Notes: generated from the letters alone by a model not told the origin. DNA of 40,303 nucleotides from an uncultured Treponema sp. (GCA_910584475.1 CAJUBD010000021.1:1-40303); one strand, 5' to 3'; numbered from the stretch's first letter, positions 23,745 through 32,296 are shown. Program-made: numbers and translations.

Positions 23745-24134
23745 TCGGGATGCGCGGTGCGACTTTTCCCATAAGCAGGACTTGGGCGGGCAGCCGTATC
23801 GATAGCGCAGGGAGTTAGAGGCATCACATCAGAATGAAATTTAAGCGCCTGTATGTAAGCGTTTGGACAAAAGAAATTGAGGACTGCAAGATGAATTTTT
23901 TTGCCATACAGATTCCCGCGATGCAAAAATCTAAAGCAAGAGCAGTAGTATATTCCCGTGCCATGCGGTGATTCTGATTTTAGCGAAATAATGAAAAAGG
24001 TGAAACTTTCTAACCGTTAAAAAACGTGATTTTGCAGTGAAGCGAGAAATCGTTAGCAAGCCAAAAGCTCGCGACTAAATGAGCGAGTTTTTGGTAAGAT
24101 GCTCCGTACCGACGAAACTCGAGATTAAAATATG
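23745..24134. other. Intergenic region without a recognised gene
   Basis: No convincing coding frame is seen. From about 23985 it carries a reversed, degenerate mosaic repeat (ATAATGAAAAAGGTGAAACTTT; GCGAGTTTTTGGTAAGATGCTCC ... CGAAACTCG). Confidence 0.6.
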
Positions 24135-24159
24135 CGCACAAATTTTAGTGCGTTTTTTT
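24135..24159 (+). terminator. Possible terminator (short stem, T7)
   Basis: CGCAC (24135-24139) pairs with GTGCG (24148-24152), followed by seven T. The 5-bp stem is short. It lies 390 bp after the ankyrin gene. Confidence 0.35.
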
Positions 24160-24289
24160 GGTGTTCAATTTTGAAGCACAAATTTTTAAACGATTGTTTG
24201 CAGCGCACAACCGACAACGGCGTAGCGATAGAATAAATGCGCGTTGTATGCGAAAATTTCGTAAAAAATAAAATTCCACCATGTCTTGT

Positions 24290-25612
24290 TTATTTCCCTA
24301 GCCTCAATCGTGCGGCGCGGGCGTGTCCGGCAAGTCCTTCGGCATCTCCCAAAATCCCCGCGGCATTCGCGCTTGCAATCACACCTTTTTTTCCAGCCGC
24401 CGTCCGCAAAGTTGTCACAGTCTTCAAAAAACATCGCACGCTCAAGCCGCCCGTGAATTTCGCCGAGCCGCCTGTAGGAAGCGTGTGATTCAAGCCCGCC
24501 GCATAGTCGCCAAAAACTTCAGCCGCGCCGTGTCCAATGAAAAGCGAGCCGTAATTGTGAACGAGCGACTTTATTTTTTCCAAATCCGCGCCTTCGTCCA
24601 ACGCAAGTTCCAAATGCTCGGGCGCTTTTTTGTTCGCAATTTGAGCCGCTTCTTCCAGCGAAGATGTCACGATTATTCTGCCGCAATTTTCGATGCTTTC
24701 GCGGGCAGTTTTTTTCGTCGGCAGATTTTCAAGCTGAATTTCAATTTCCGCCTGAACTTTTTTTGCAAAGTCAAAATCGTCTGTCGCCAAAATTGGCTGC
24801 GCCACGATGTCATGTTCGGCCTGCGCGAGCAAATCCGCCGCTACCCATTTTGCGTTCGCATTTTTGTCCGCTATGATGAAAACTTCGCTCGGACCTGCGA
24901 GCATGTCGATTCCGACCGTTCCGTAAACAAGCCGCTTCGCTTCCGCGACGAATTTATTTCCGGGTCCGACAATCACATCACATTTAGGAATGGATTGCGT
25001 TCCGAACGTCATCGCCGCAATCGCCTGCGCGCCTCCGCAAGCAAAAATTTTTTTCGCGCCGCAAATGTAAGCCGCCGCCATAATTTTTTCGTCGGCATAA
25101 GGATGCGCCGCTTTTTTTTCATCGGGATGCAAACGTGGAGGCGTGCACATTACCACTTCATTCACGCCGGCAGCGACCGCTGGAGTTACCGTCATAATCA
25201 CCGTGGAAACGAGCGGAAATCTTCCCGCCGGAACATAAACGCCTGCGCGCTCGACAGGAATATTTTTTTGACCGGTGAAAAGTCCTTCTTCCAATTCAAT
25301 TTCAAAATCGGAAAAACATTCGCGCTGCTTTTTTGCAAAACGCAAAGCCAAGTCGTGCGAATAAACGATCGAATCATAAAGCGCAGGATTTTCCGCTTGC
25401 ATTTTTTTTGCCGCGCGTTCCAATTCCGAAAACTCGATTTCAAATTTTTCTGGCGAGCAAACGTCGAACTTCGCGCCATACTTGCGCAACGCGGCATCGC
25501 CAGAATTTTTCACATCTGCCAAAATCGTTTTTACGACTTCAAGCGAATCTGCAAAATCGCGCCCTTCAAAAAAATTTTTATCGATGTCTTTCGCTTCCAC
25601 AATTTTTATCAT
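24290..25612 (-). CDS. hisD: Histidinol dehydrogenase HisD
   Basis: The 440-residue enzyme oxidises L-histidinol to L-histidine in two NAD+-dependent steps. Family motifs are clear: VERAGVYVPAGRFPLVSTVI, GPGNKFVAEAKRLVYG, AGPSEVFIIAD and the Zn-site region AEHDIVAQPIL, then HGAAEVFGDYAAGLNHTLPT near the end. The start (MIKIVEAKD) is at 25612, preceded by a weak GGGA. It lies 25 bp downstream of the hisA-I-E fusion and is surely cotranscribed with it. Other his genes are outside the window. Confidence 0.95.
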   Translation of the reverse strand: MIKIVEAKDIDKNFFEGRDFADSLEVVKTILADVKNSGDAALRKYGAKFDVCSPEKFEIEFSELERAAKKMQAENPALYDSIVYSHDLALRFAKKQRECFSDFEIELEEGLFTGQKNIPVERAGVYVPAGRFPLVSTVIMTVTPAVAAGVNEVVMCTPPRLHPDEKKAAHPYADEKIMAAAYICGAKKIFACGGAQAIAAMTFGTQSIPKCDVIVGPGNKFVAEAKRLVYGTVGIDMLAGPSEVFIIADKNANAKWVAADLLAQAEHDIVAQPILATDDFDFAKKVQAEIEIQLENLPTKKTARESIENCGRIIVTSSLEEAAQIANKKAPEHLELALDEGADLEKIKSLVHNYGSLFIGHGAAEVFGDYAAGLNHTLPTGGSAKFTGGLSVRCFLKTVTTLRTAAGKKGVIASANAAGILGDAEGLAGHARAARLRLGK

Positions 25613-25637
25613 AATTCCCAACCTTTTTCCAAAAAAT

Positions 25638-26933
25638 TTATTTTTTGTGCCGTCTGTCCAATTCAGCAAGAATATCGCCCCAAGAAACGTTTTCCTTTTG
25701 CAACAAAACGCTGACAAAATAAATCAAGTCGGCGGCCTCCCAAACCACTTCGTCGAATCCTTGCGCTTCGCAAAGTTCCGCGCTCTCTTCGGCGACTTTT
25801 TCGCGCACGCGTTTCGCATCAAGCGTGGCGGTGTACGAACCTGGCACGGGATTTGCGAACCTTTCGCGAATCGTTTCGTAAAGCCGCTCAAGGCTTGAAA
25901 CTTCGTCCGCTTCGGAAGAAAAGCATGCAAAACTTCCCGTGTGGCAAACAGGTCCATGCGGAACGACCGTAGCCAAAATTGTGTCGCGGTCACAGTCAGC
26001 GCGAAGTTTTTTCACTTCGAGAAAATGCCCGCTCGTTTCGCCTTTAGTCCAAAGCGTCTGACGCGTTCGACTAAAAAATGTGAGTTTCTTCGTTTCAAAA
26101 GTTTTTTCGAGCGCGGCGCGATTCGAATAGCCCAGCATCAAAACTTGTCCGTGTTCGCTCTGCGCTATGACAGGAACAAGTTCATCGCATTTTTTCCAAT
26201 CCAAACATTCAATAAAAGATCGTGCGAGCGAAACTTTTTTCGTGTAGAGAGCCATTCCAAGTTGAACATCGCACCCAATTTTTTCAAGTGCGGAAATTTC
26301 TTCTACAGAAGAAACGCCTCCAGCCGCCACCACTCGGCACGAAACCGCATCGCGCAATTTTTTCACGAGCGACATATCCGTGCCTTGCATGCAGCCTTCT
26401 TTTTCCACACAAGTAAAAAGCAATTCCGAACAATATTTTTCAGCGGCGCGAGCGGCTTCCACCAAAGGCACTTGAAGCGTTTCTGTCCAGCCCTTCACGG
26501 CGATGTTACCTTCAAGAGAATCCACTGAAATTATCACGCGCTGCTTTCCGATTGCCGCCACAAGTTCCTCCAAAAATTCTGTGTTTAGAATGTCTCCGCC
26601 TGATTTAGCGTCGCTTCTAAAAGCCGCGCTTCCAACGATTACTTTTTCCGCGCCCAGCGAAATCAATTCTTTCGCGCGTTTCACCGAACGAACGCCGCCG
26701 CCTGTGCGCACATTTCCTTTTCGCAAAAGTCTTTTCAAAATCGGAGTGTTCGCGGTGTCGCCTTTCAAATCAGTTTTGCCCATCGCGGCATCCAAATCTA
26801 TCATCGCGACTTCGCCATAAAAATTGAATTCGTCTATCAAAGCCTCGGCATCGTCGCGCTCAAGAATCAAATCCTTTCCATTTTTAAGCTGAACGACGCG
26901 CCCGCCTTTCAAATCAATTGAAGAAATTACCAT
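25638..26933 (-). CDS. hisAIE: HisA-HisI-HisE fusion protein
   Basis: The 431-residue protein joins three histidine-pathway domains. Residues 1-240 are a HisA-type TIM barrel (VISSIDLKGGRVVQLKNGKD; RTGGGVRSVKRA; ISVDSLEGNIAVKGW) isomerising ProFAR. Residues 245-345 are HisI, phosphoribosyl-AMP cyclohydrolase, with KGETSGH, CDRDTI and CHTG..CF for zinc. Residues 348-431 are HisE, phosphoribosyl-ATP pyrophosphatase (EESAEL, WEAADLIYF). HisI-HisE fusion is common in bacteria; adding HisA upstream is unusual. The order HisA-like barrel, HisI, HisE, then hisD next door recalls fungal HIS4. The start at 26933 lacks a Shine-Dalgarno sequence, and a -10 box lies 6 bp upstream. Confidence 0.9.
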   Translation of the reverse strand: MVISSIDLKGGRVVQLKNGKDLILERDDAEALIDEFNFYGEVAMIDLDAAMGKTDLKGDTANTPILKRLLRKGNVRTGGGVRSVKRAKELISLGAEKVIVGSAAFRSDAKSGGDILNTEFLEELVAAIGKQRVIISVDSLEGNIAVKGWTETLQVPLVEAARAAEKYCSELLFTCVEKEGCMQGTDMSLVKKLRDAVSCRVVAAGGVSSVEEISALEKIGCDVQLGMALYTKKVSLARSFIECLDWKKCDELVPVIAQSEHGQVLMLGYSNRAALEKTFETKKLTFFSRTRQTLWTKGETSGHFLEVKKLRADCDRDTILATVVPHGPVCHTGSFACFSSEADEVSSLERLYETIRERFANPVPGSYTATLDAKRVREKVAEESAELCEAQGFDEVVWEAADLIYFVSVLLQKENVSWGDILAELDRRHKK

Positions 26934-26939
26934 AAATTT

Positions 26940-26968
26940 ATTTTAACGAAAATCGCGCAACAAAGCAA
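26940..26968 (-). promoter_or_regulatory. Leaderless promoter of hisA-I-E
   Basis: On the minus strand, TTGCTT (26963-26968), 17 bp, TAAAAT (26940-26945), then 6 bp to the ATG. No ribosome binding site is present. Confidence 0.6.
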
Positions 26969-27077
26969 GCGAATTTTAAACTCTTTGTTTTTCCGCTTAA
27001 AATTTCGCGCTATGCGCCCTTTGCGAAGCACTTCGCCAGAAGCGCGTTTTTATATAATGAAAAAATTTCAACTTTCT

Positions 27078-28001
27078 TCACCCCAAAATCTTGCCCAGCG
27101 TTTTGTCGCGTTGCCGCCAATTTTTGTCAACTTTTACGCTCAAATCCAAATCGATTTTGTAGTCGAAAAGTTCGTCCAATTTTTTCAGCGATTCAAGGCG
27201 AATGGCTTTTATCATCGACGCGCCTTTTCCGATGACGATTCCTTTTTGGCTTTCGCGTTCCACGCACAAAAACGCGCGCACCCACAATTTTTTTCCGTCG
27301 TTTTTGAATTCCATGTCCGCGATGTCAACGTAAATCGCATGCGGAATTTCTTCATCAAGCCGATTTATAGCCTCGCCGCGAATTACTTCCGAAATCCGAA
27401 AGCCCACTTCTTGGTCGGTGTAAAAATCTTCAGGATAAAGTTTTTCGCCTTCAGGAAGAATTTCAAAAATCGCCGCGAGAGCCGCGTCAAGTCCGCTGAA
27501 TTTTTTGGCGGAAATCCTCACGATGCGCTCGTCAGGAATTTCTGGAAATTCACTTTTCGCGAAACCGGTGGCTTTTTCTGAGTCGGCGTTTTTCAAATCG
27601 ACTTTGTTTATGGCGACGACGATTTTTTGCGAAAATTTTTTGAGCAAATCCGAAGTCAATTTTTCTTCTTCGCCGGGAGCGCGGCTTGCGTCAATCAAAT
27701 ACAAAACCGCGTCGCATCCGTCAAGCGCGGACTTCGCATTTTCCTGCAACTTCAGGTTCAATTTTTTTTCGCTTTGATGATAGCCCGGCGTGTCGATGAA
27801 AACGATTTGACCTTGCGTTTCGTTCACAATTCCGCGAATTGAATTTCGCGTGGTCTGAGGAATCGGCGAAACAATCGAAACATTTTGTTTGCAAACCGAA
27901 TTCAAAAAAGTTGACTTGCCCGCGCTCGGCCGCCCGATGATTGCGACGACTCCGCTTTTTGCGCGCGCTTGATTTTCATTTTTTTCGTCTAAAGAATTCA
28001 T
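27078..28001 (-). CDS. era: GTPase Era
   Basis: The 307-residue protein has GTPase motifs G1 GRPSAGKSTFLN, G3 IDTPGYHQ and G4 NKVD (residues 20-170), and a C-terminal KH domain with VIGKGASMIKAIRLESLKKL. Era binds 16S rRNA near its 3' end and helps 30S maturation. Start at 28001 gives MNSLDEKNENQARAKSGVVA, a slightly long N-terminus. No SD is present; a TATGAT -10 (28007-28012) ends 5 bp before the ATG, predicting a leaderless mRNA. It is divergent from prfA with only 58 bp between starts. Confidence 0.93.
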   Translation of the reverse strand: MNSLDEKNENQARAKSGVVAIIGRPSAGKSTFLNSVCKQNVSIVSPIPQTTRNSIRGIVNETQGQIVFIDTPGYHQSEKKLNLKLQENAKSALDGCDAVLYLIDASRAPGEEEKLTSDLLKKFSQKIVVAINKVDLKNADSEKATGFAKSEFPEIPDERIVRISAKKFSGLDAALAAIFEILPEGEKLYPEDFYTDQEVGFRISEVIRGEAINRLDEEIPHAIYVDIADMEFKNDGKKLWVRAFLCVERESQKGIVIGKGASMIKAIRLESLKKLDELFDYKIDLDLSVKVDKNWRQRDKTLGKILG

Positions 28002-28006
28002 AATTT

Positions 28007-28012
28007 ATCATA
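28007..28012 (-). promoter_or_regulatory. -10 element of era
   Basis: TATGAT on the minus strand lies 5 bp from the start codon. No good -35 at 16-18 bp is visible. It shares the 58-bp gap with the prfA promoter. Confidence 0.4.
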
Positions 28013-28022
28013 ACAAATCCCA

Positions 28023-28051
28023 TTGAAAAAATCTAGCGAAAATGCTAAAAT
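28023..28051 (+). promoter_or_regulatory. Promoter of prfA
   Basis: TTGAAA (28023-28028), 17 bp, TAAAAT (28046-28051), 8 bp before the ATG at 28060. No SD precedes the ATG. Confidence 0.65.
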
Positions 28052-28059
28052 ATTTTGCT

Positions 28060-29142
28060 ATGGATTTATTGAAAAAACTTGAAAGCTGCGCCGCTCGATA
28101 CGAAATTGTGAAAGAACAAATTATGGATGCGAATTTGGTGAAAGACCAAAAACGATACAAAGAAGTGATGCGCGAAAATAATTATTTGGGCGAAGTTTGC
28201 GCACTTTATGACGAGTACAAAAAATTGCTTTCTGGAATTGACGAGGCGAAAATTTTAATCACCGAAGAAACCGATGTGGAAATGAAGGAAATGGCTCGCG
28301 AAGAATTGCGAACGCTTGAGGAACGAGAGCCGCAATTGGAAGAACAGATAAAAATGAAACTCATTCCGCCTGATCCGCTCGATGAAAAAAACATCATTTT
28401 GGAAATTCGTTCGGCTGCGGGCGGCGACGAGGCTACGCTTTTTGTGCGCGACCTTTGGGAGATGTATGTCCATCTTGCCGAACGAAAAGGCTGGAAAACC
28501 GAAACGATGGAAGCGCAGGAAACGGAAGTGGGCGGCTTCAACAAAATCGTAACTTCAATCAGCGGAAAATTCGTCTACGGAACCTTGCGTTGGGAAAGCG
28601 GCGTTCATCGTGTTCAGCGCGTTCCGCAAACAGAATCCCAAGGTCGCTTGCAAACTTCCACCGCGACTGTAGCTGTTTTGCCGGAAGCCGAAGAAACCGA
28701 AATCGACATCAAGCAGGAAGATGTTCGAGTGGATGTGATGCGAGCGGGCGGTCCTGGCGGACAGTGCGTCAACACGACTGACAGTGCTGTGCGGCTCACT
28801 CACATTCCGACAGGAATTGTCGTAATTCAGCAGGACGAAAAAAGCCAGATAAAAAACAAGGCGAAAGCATGGCGAGTTTTGCGCGCGCGGCTTTTTGATT
28901 TGGAAGAAAGCAAGCGACAAGCCGAACGCGCCGATGCGAGAAAAAGCATGGTCGGTTCGGGCGCGCGAAGCGAAAAAATCCGCACCTACAATTTTCCGCA
29001 GGATCGCGTTACTGACCACAGAATAAATTTGTCGCTGCACAATTTGCCGGGATTTATGGGCGGCGCGATGGACGAAATGCTCGACGCGCTAAATGTTTAC
29101 GCGAAGGAAGAACAGCTCAAGACCGATGTTAGCGAACTTTAG
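28060..29142 (+). CDS. prfA: Peptide chain release factor 1
   Basis: The 360-residue length matches RF1. The codon-recognition region reads GVHRVQRVPQTESQGR, with PQT in place of the common PAT or PET. The catalytic motif is AGGPGGQCVNTTDSAVR; Cys after GGQ replaces the common His. It releases peptides at UAA and UAG. The start is set at 28060 because MDLLKKLESCAARYEIVKEQ aligns with RF1 N-termini; the upstream in-frame ATG at 28042 lies within the promoter. PrmC follows, as in many bacteria. Confidence 0.95.
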   Translation: MDLLKKLESCAARYEIVKEQIMDANLVKDQKRYKEVMRENNYLGEVCALYDEYKKLLSGIDEAKILITEETDVEMKEMAREELRTLEEREPQLEEQIKMKLIPPDPLDEKNIILEIRSAAGGDEATLFVRDLWEMYVHLAERKGWKTETMEAQETEVGGFNKIVTSISGKFVYGTLRWESGVHRVQRVPQTESQGRLQTSTATVAVLPEAEETEIDIKQEDVRVDVMRAGGPGGQCVNTTDSAVRLTHIPTGIVVIQQDEKSQIKNKAKAWRVLRARLFDLEESKRQAERADARKSMVGSGARSEKIRTYNFPQDRVTDHRINLSLHNLPGFMGGAMDEMLDALNVYAKEEQLKTDVSEL

Positions 29143-29194
29143 CGCGTAATAATTTGACGCAGATTGCCACGGATGTTTTTTTCCGCGCCCTGTC

Positions 29195-29217
29195 ACCTTC
29201 GTGCTTGACACGAAGGT
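29195..29217 (+). repeat. CTTGA-loop palindrome
   Basis: ACCTTCGTG-CTTGA-CACGAAGGT in the prfA-prmC gap. Compared with 6322-6344 (ACCTTCGGG / CCCGAAGGT), one base pair is changed on both arms. Compared with 14482 (ATTGTCGGG / CCCGACAAT), several are. Confidence 0.85.
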
Positions 29218-29273
29218 CTGTTCGCAGTTAGAATCTCTGTCTAATTTATTTGTCGGAAAAAACTAAATTGCAA

Positions 29274-30191
29274 ATGACGATTTTTGAAGCGAAAAATTTC
29301 ATCGCACAAAAAATAAAAAATGTTTCGCGAACGCCTTTTTTGGATGCTGAAATTTTTTTGCAAAATGTTTTGGGCAAAGACAAAACTTTTATTTTGCTGA
29401 ATAAAAATTTTGCGCTAGATGAATCGCAGGAAAAAAAAATCATCGAATGGACGCGCGAGCGCGAGCAAGGATTGGCGGTGGCTTACATCGTTGGAAAAAA
29501 AGAATTTTTCGGCTACGATTTTTTCGTAAACCAAAATGTCTTGCCGCCAAAGCCCGACACGGAGGTTCTTGTTTCTCGCGCCGTTGAAATTATTTCAGAA
29601 AAAATTTCCGCAAATGAAAATTCCATTCTCACAGTCTGCGATATGTGCGCGGGAAGCGGCTGCATTGCGCTGAGCGTTTTGCGCACGCTGGCGGACGACG
29701 AGCGAATTCCGTTTGAACGCTTGCCGCAATTTGCGCTTGTAGATATAAGTCGAGGTGCGCTTGATGTCGCGAAAAAAAATGCCGAGAGCCTTTTGCGCGG
29801 CGCGGAAATCTCTCGCGTAAAATTCATTCAAAGCAATTTGTTTGAAGCCGTGCCCTTTTCCTTTGATGTGATTTTGGCGAACCCTCCTTATGTTCCGCAC
29901 GAAGAGGCGCGCGCGCTTTTGGCGGACGGGCGTGGCGAGCCGCTTTTGGCTTTGGACGGCGATATTTCTGAGAATGGAGATTTCAGCGGAACGAGCGACG
30001 GGCTTGAAGTGGCGCGGCGGCTCGCGCTTGAAGTAAGAAATCATCTTTCGCCGAACGGAATTTTTTTGATGGAAACTGGCGAATACAATGCGGATGCCGC
30101 CGCCGTTTTTTTACGCCTCAACGATTTTCGTGACATAAAAATTGAGCGCGATTTAGAAGGACAAAAGCGCGTTGTAATTGCGGGCGTTTGA
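29274..30191 (+). CDS. prmC: Release factor glutamine methyltransferase PrmC
   Basis: The 305-residue SAM-dependent methyltransferase has the SAM motif DMCAGSGCIALSVLRTL (about residue 121) and the catalytic LANPPYVPHEEA. The N-terminal helical domain (residues 1-95) starts MTIFEAKNFIAQKIKNVSRT. PrmC N5-methylates the GGQ glutamine of RF1, whose gene lies 131 bp upstream in the same direction. Alternative TTG starts at 29250 and 29268 exist; no strong SD distinguishes them. A terminator overlaps the stop codon. Confidence 0.93.
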   Translation: MTIFEAKNFIAQKIKNVSRTPFLDAEIFLQNVLGKDKTFILLNKNFALDESQEKKIIEWTREREQGLAVAYIVGKKEFFGYDFFVNQNVLPPKPDTEVLVSRAVEIISEKISANENSILTVCDMCAGSGCIALSVLRTLADDERIPFERLPQFALVDISRGALDVAKKNAESLLRGAEISRVKFIQSNLFEAVPFSFDVILANPPYVPHEEARALLADGRGEPLLALDGDISENGDFSGTSDGLEVARRLALEVRNHLSPNGIFLMETGEYNADAAAVFLRLNDFRDIKIERDLEGQKRVVIAGV

Positions 30192-30210
30192 AAAACGCGT
30201 TTTTGTTTTT
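30184..30210 (+). terminator. Intrinsic terminator overlapping the prmC stop
   Basis: GCGTTT (30184-30189) pairs with AAACGC (30193-30198) across a GAA loop, then GTTTTTGTTTTT. The stop codon TGA (30189-30191) is inside the hairpin. Confidence 0.6.
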
Positions 30211-30334
30211 GGCATGAATTCAATTTGATTCATGCTGAGGGGCATACCCCGACACTTGCGTCGTAATAACAGGGTAGAAAATCCGACTGCGATACCTTAA
30301 TTAGAACAACATACCTCGATGCTATGCGTCAAAC

Positions 30335-30585
30335 GCAACGTTGAAAATTGTCGCTAAAATGTGCCGCAAAGCAAAGGTTTGCATCACAAATATTTGCTTT
30401 GTTTACGAGTTTTTTCCCATATGCGAGTTTGCAACGCAAACTTTATATGATAAAAGTGCCGCACATTTTTTCGGAGCTTTTATCATGACTCTTTGTTTTT
30501 TCGCGAGAAATAGCGCAACAATTTTAATTTCAAGCAAATTATCGCGAATTTCACAAAGAAAAAGCAAACTGAAATTTTAAATCCG
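30335..30585 (+). repeat. Mosaic repeat with nested branched structure
   Basis: An outer stem AAAATTGTCGC (about 30344) with a GCGCAACAATTTT (about 30512-30525) encloses GCAAAGCAAA/TTTGCTTTG, GAGTTTGCAACGCAAACTTT and ATGATAAAAG (30448-30457) with CTTTTATCAT (30477-30486). The last two sub-elements reappear at 39962-40025. Confidence 0.75.
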
Positions 30586-30587
30586 TA

Positions 30588-31382
30588 TCAATCTAAAATT
30601 TCATTCATGGAGCCAGTTCTGTAGCCTAACAAATCCAGCGTAGCGTAAGAAAATCCCAGTCGTTTTATTTCCGCGTGAATTTCTTTTTTATGAGAAAGCG
30701 CGTTTTGCATTTGCTCCGGCGGCACTTCGATTCGCGCCAAATTTCCATGGACGCGCACTCGGCATTGTCCGAAATTCAATTTTCGCAGAAAATCTTCGGC
30801 TTTGTCAATGCGCAAAAGAATTTCTTCGGTAATTTCTTGGCCGTATTCGATTCTGCTCGCAAGACACGCCGCGGAAGGCATTTGCCATGTTTCAAGCTTC
30901 ATTTTTTTTGAAAGCTCGCGAATTTCAGCCTTTGAAAATCCGCATTCTTTGAGCGGCGAAAGCACTCCCAGTTCCGCCAAAGCCTTCATTCCGGGGCGAA
31001 AATCGTTTTCGTCATCCGAATTGCTGCCGTCCGCTATATTTTCGATGCCATTCTTCTTTGCGCTTGCCATTATTTGCGAAAAAATCGCTTGTTTGCAAAA
31101 ATAACAGCGACTTGCTGAATTTTCTTTTATCTGCGAAAAAGAAAGCGCGTCGAATTCAATTTGAACCAAAGGAATTTCATGTTTCGTGCAAAATTCTTGC
31201 ATTGAAATTCTCTCCGTCCGCGCCACCAATGGCGAATTGACATTTATCGCGATGGCATTTTTTCCCAGAATGTCGCTCGCCACTTTCAGCAAAAACGACG
31301 AATCCACGCCGCCCGAAAACGCCACGGCGACTTTTTTCAAACCGAGAAGATAATTCTGAAGTTTTTTTAGTTTTTCTTCCAT
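30588..31382 (-). CDS. larE: LarE-type ATP-dependent sulfur transferase
   Basis: The 264-residue protein has the PP-loop SGGVDSSFLL (residue 25 region), the SRCYFCKQAIF cysteine pair, ADGSNSDD and PSAACLASRIEYG with the conserved cysteine that corresponds to the sacrificial sulfur in LarE. LarE supplies sulfur to the nickel-pincer cofactor of lactate racemase. The start MEEKLKKLQNYLLGLKKVAV at 31382 is preferred; a longer frame reaches 31442 but lacks similarity. No larA, larB or larC is present here, so the target enzyme could differ. Confidence 0.85.
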   Translation of the reverse strand: MEEKLKKLQNYLLGLKKVAVAFSGGVDSSFLLKVASDILGKNAIAINVNSPLVARTERISMQEFCTKHEIPLVQIEFDALSFSQIKENSASRCYFCKQAIFSQIMASAKKNGIENIADGSNSDDENDFRPGMKALAELGVLSPLKECGFSKAEIRELSKKMKLETWQMPSAACLASRIEYGQEITEEILLRIDKAEDFLRKLNFGQCRVRVHGNLARIEVPPEQMQNALSHKKEIHAEIKRLGFSYATLDLLGYRTGSMNEILD

Positions 31383-31544
31383 AAAAAATAAAGCACAAAA
31401 ACCATTTCGCAATGAAGCGTGGAAATTAACCAGTCGGCGCATTTCCGCTCAATTCAAGCAATTTCATTTTTGCAAAATTCAATCCATAAATCAAGATGAA
31501 TATCCTCGAAACTTTTGTTAAAATATTTTCGTATCCTTTTATCG

Positions 31545-32054
31545 CTATTTGAAAAATGTTTCGCGCTTTAAATTTTCCAAAAAAATGTCGGCTTCACCGC
31601 GCGTCTTGAATCGAAAAATTTTCACGCGGTCAGAAAATTTTTCCAAAAGCGCGTTTACTTTCGGAAGTCGCTCGCTCGGATATTTTTTTATCCATTCGCC
31701 GAATTCCTCATCGAAAACTTCTTCCGTCCACGGCATGTCCTCGCGTTTTTCGCCGACCCGATTTTTCGCGCTTTGCAAGCAAAAGTCAATCGGAAAATCA
31801 AGCATAAAAACCGTGTCGCAACGGGCAAGGCGCATTTCAAGCGAGTTCGTATAATCGCCCTCGATAATCCATTCATCGTCTTTGAGTTTTTCAGACAAAA
31901 GCGCGATGAAATCTTCTTCAGTTTTTGTCGTCTTGTCAGCGTTATGGAAAAGCATGTCAATATATGTGAGCGGCAAATTCGTAATGTCGCGCAGTTTTCG
32001 TGCGAACGTGCTTTTCCCCGCGCCCGAAGGTCCGATGACCAGAATTCTTTTCAT
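31545..32054 (-). CDS. P-loop kinase-like protein (DNA topology modulation FlaR-type)
   Basis: The 169-residue protein begins MKRILVIGPSGAGKSTFARK, a Walker A P-loop of the adenylate-kinase-like NTPases. LTYIDMLF is followed by WIIEGDYTNSLEMRLARCDT with the Asp-rich LID and VFMLDFP, the pattern of FlaR/topology-modulation proteins. The substrate is not established for the family. The ATG at 32054 has no SD but a TATAAT only 5 bp upstream, with ATGACA 17 bp before that. The -35 lies in the adjoining mosaic repeat. Confidence 0.85.
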   Translation of the reverse strand: MKRILVIGPSGAGKSTFARKLRDITNLPLTYIDMLFHNADKTTKTEEDFIALLSEKLKDDEWIIEGDYTNSLEMRLARCDTVFMLDFPIDFCLQSAKNRVGEKREDMPWTEEVFDEEFGEWIKKYPSERLPKVNALLEKFSDRVKIFRFKTRGEADIFLENLKRETFFK

Positions 32055-32059
32055 TTTCA

Positions 32060-32088
32060 ATTATATTTAAAACTCACTTATTTGTCAT
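32060..32088 (-). promoter_or_regulatory. Leaderless promoter with -35 inside a repeat
   Basis: On the minus strand, ATGACA (32083-32088), 17 bp, TATAAT (32060-32065), 5 bp to ATG. ATGACA belongs to the CTTGA-loop repeat next to it. Confidence 0.7.
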
Positions 32089-32200
32089 TGTCGGGCTTGA
32101 CCCGACAATCTATTTTGTACTTGCCCGCGCCGCAACAAGTTGCCAACGCGGGCGAAATTAAGTTCCTCGGAAATTGTTCTCGCAAACTCTTTTTATTTAT
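32081..32200 (+). repeat. CTTGA-loop palindrome plus GCAAC-AA-GTTGC module
   Basis: ATTGTCGGG-CTTGA-CCCGACAAT (32087-32109), then GCCCGCG (32123-32129) with CGCGGGC (32147-32153) around GCAACAAGTTGC, then GAAATTAAGTTCC. The same pair occurs reversed at 35717-35790. Confidence 0.85.
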
Positions 32201-32296
32201 CGCGGCTTATATTTCATTGCAATAATCGAAAATCGTTTTGTACGAAATAGGCGTTGCAATTTTCTTGCCTTGCGCTTTGGCAAAGTCCTACAAAAA

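Noticed and set aside
23066..23926. Alanine/serine-rich frame opposite the ankyrin gene
   Set aside because: Arises from the repetitive ankyrin codons; no start signal.
24323..25714. Long open frame opposite hisD
   Set aside because: Antisense shadow of hisD; composition is rich in R and F, typical of antisense frames.
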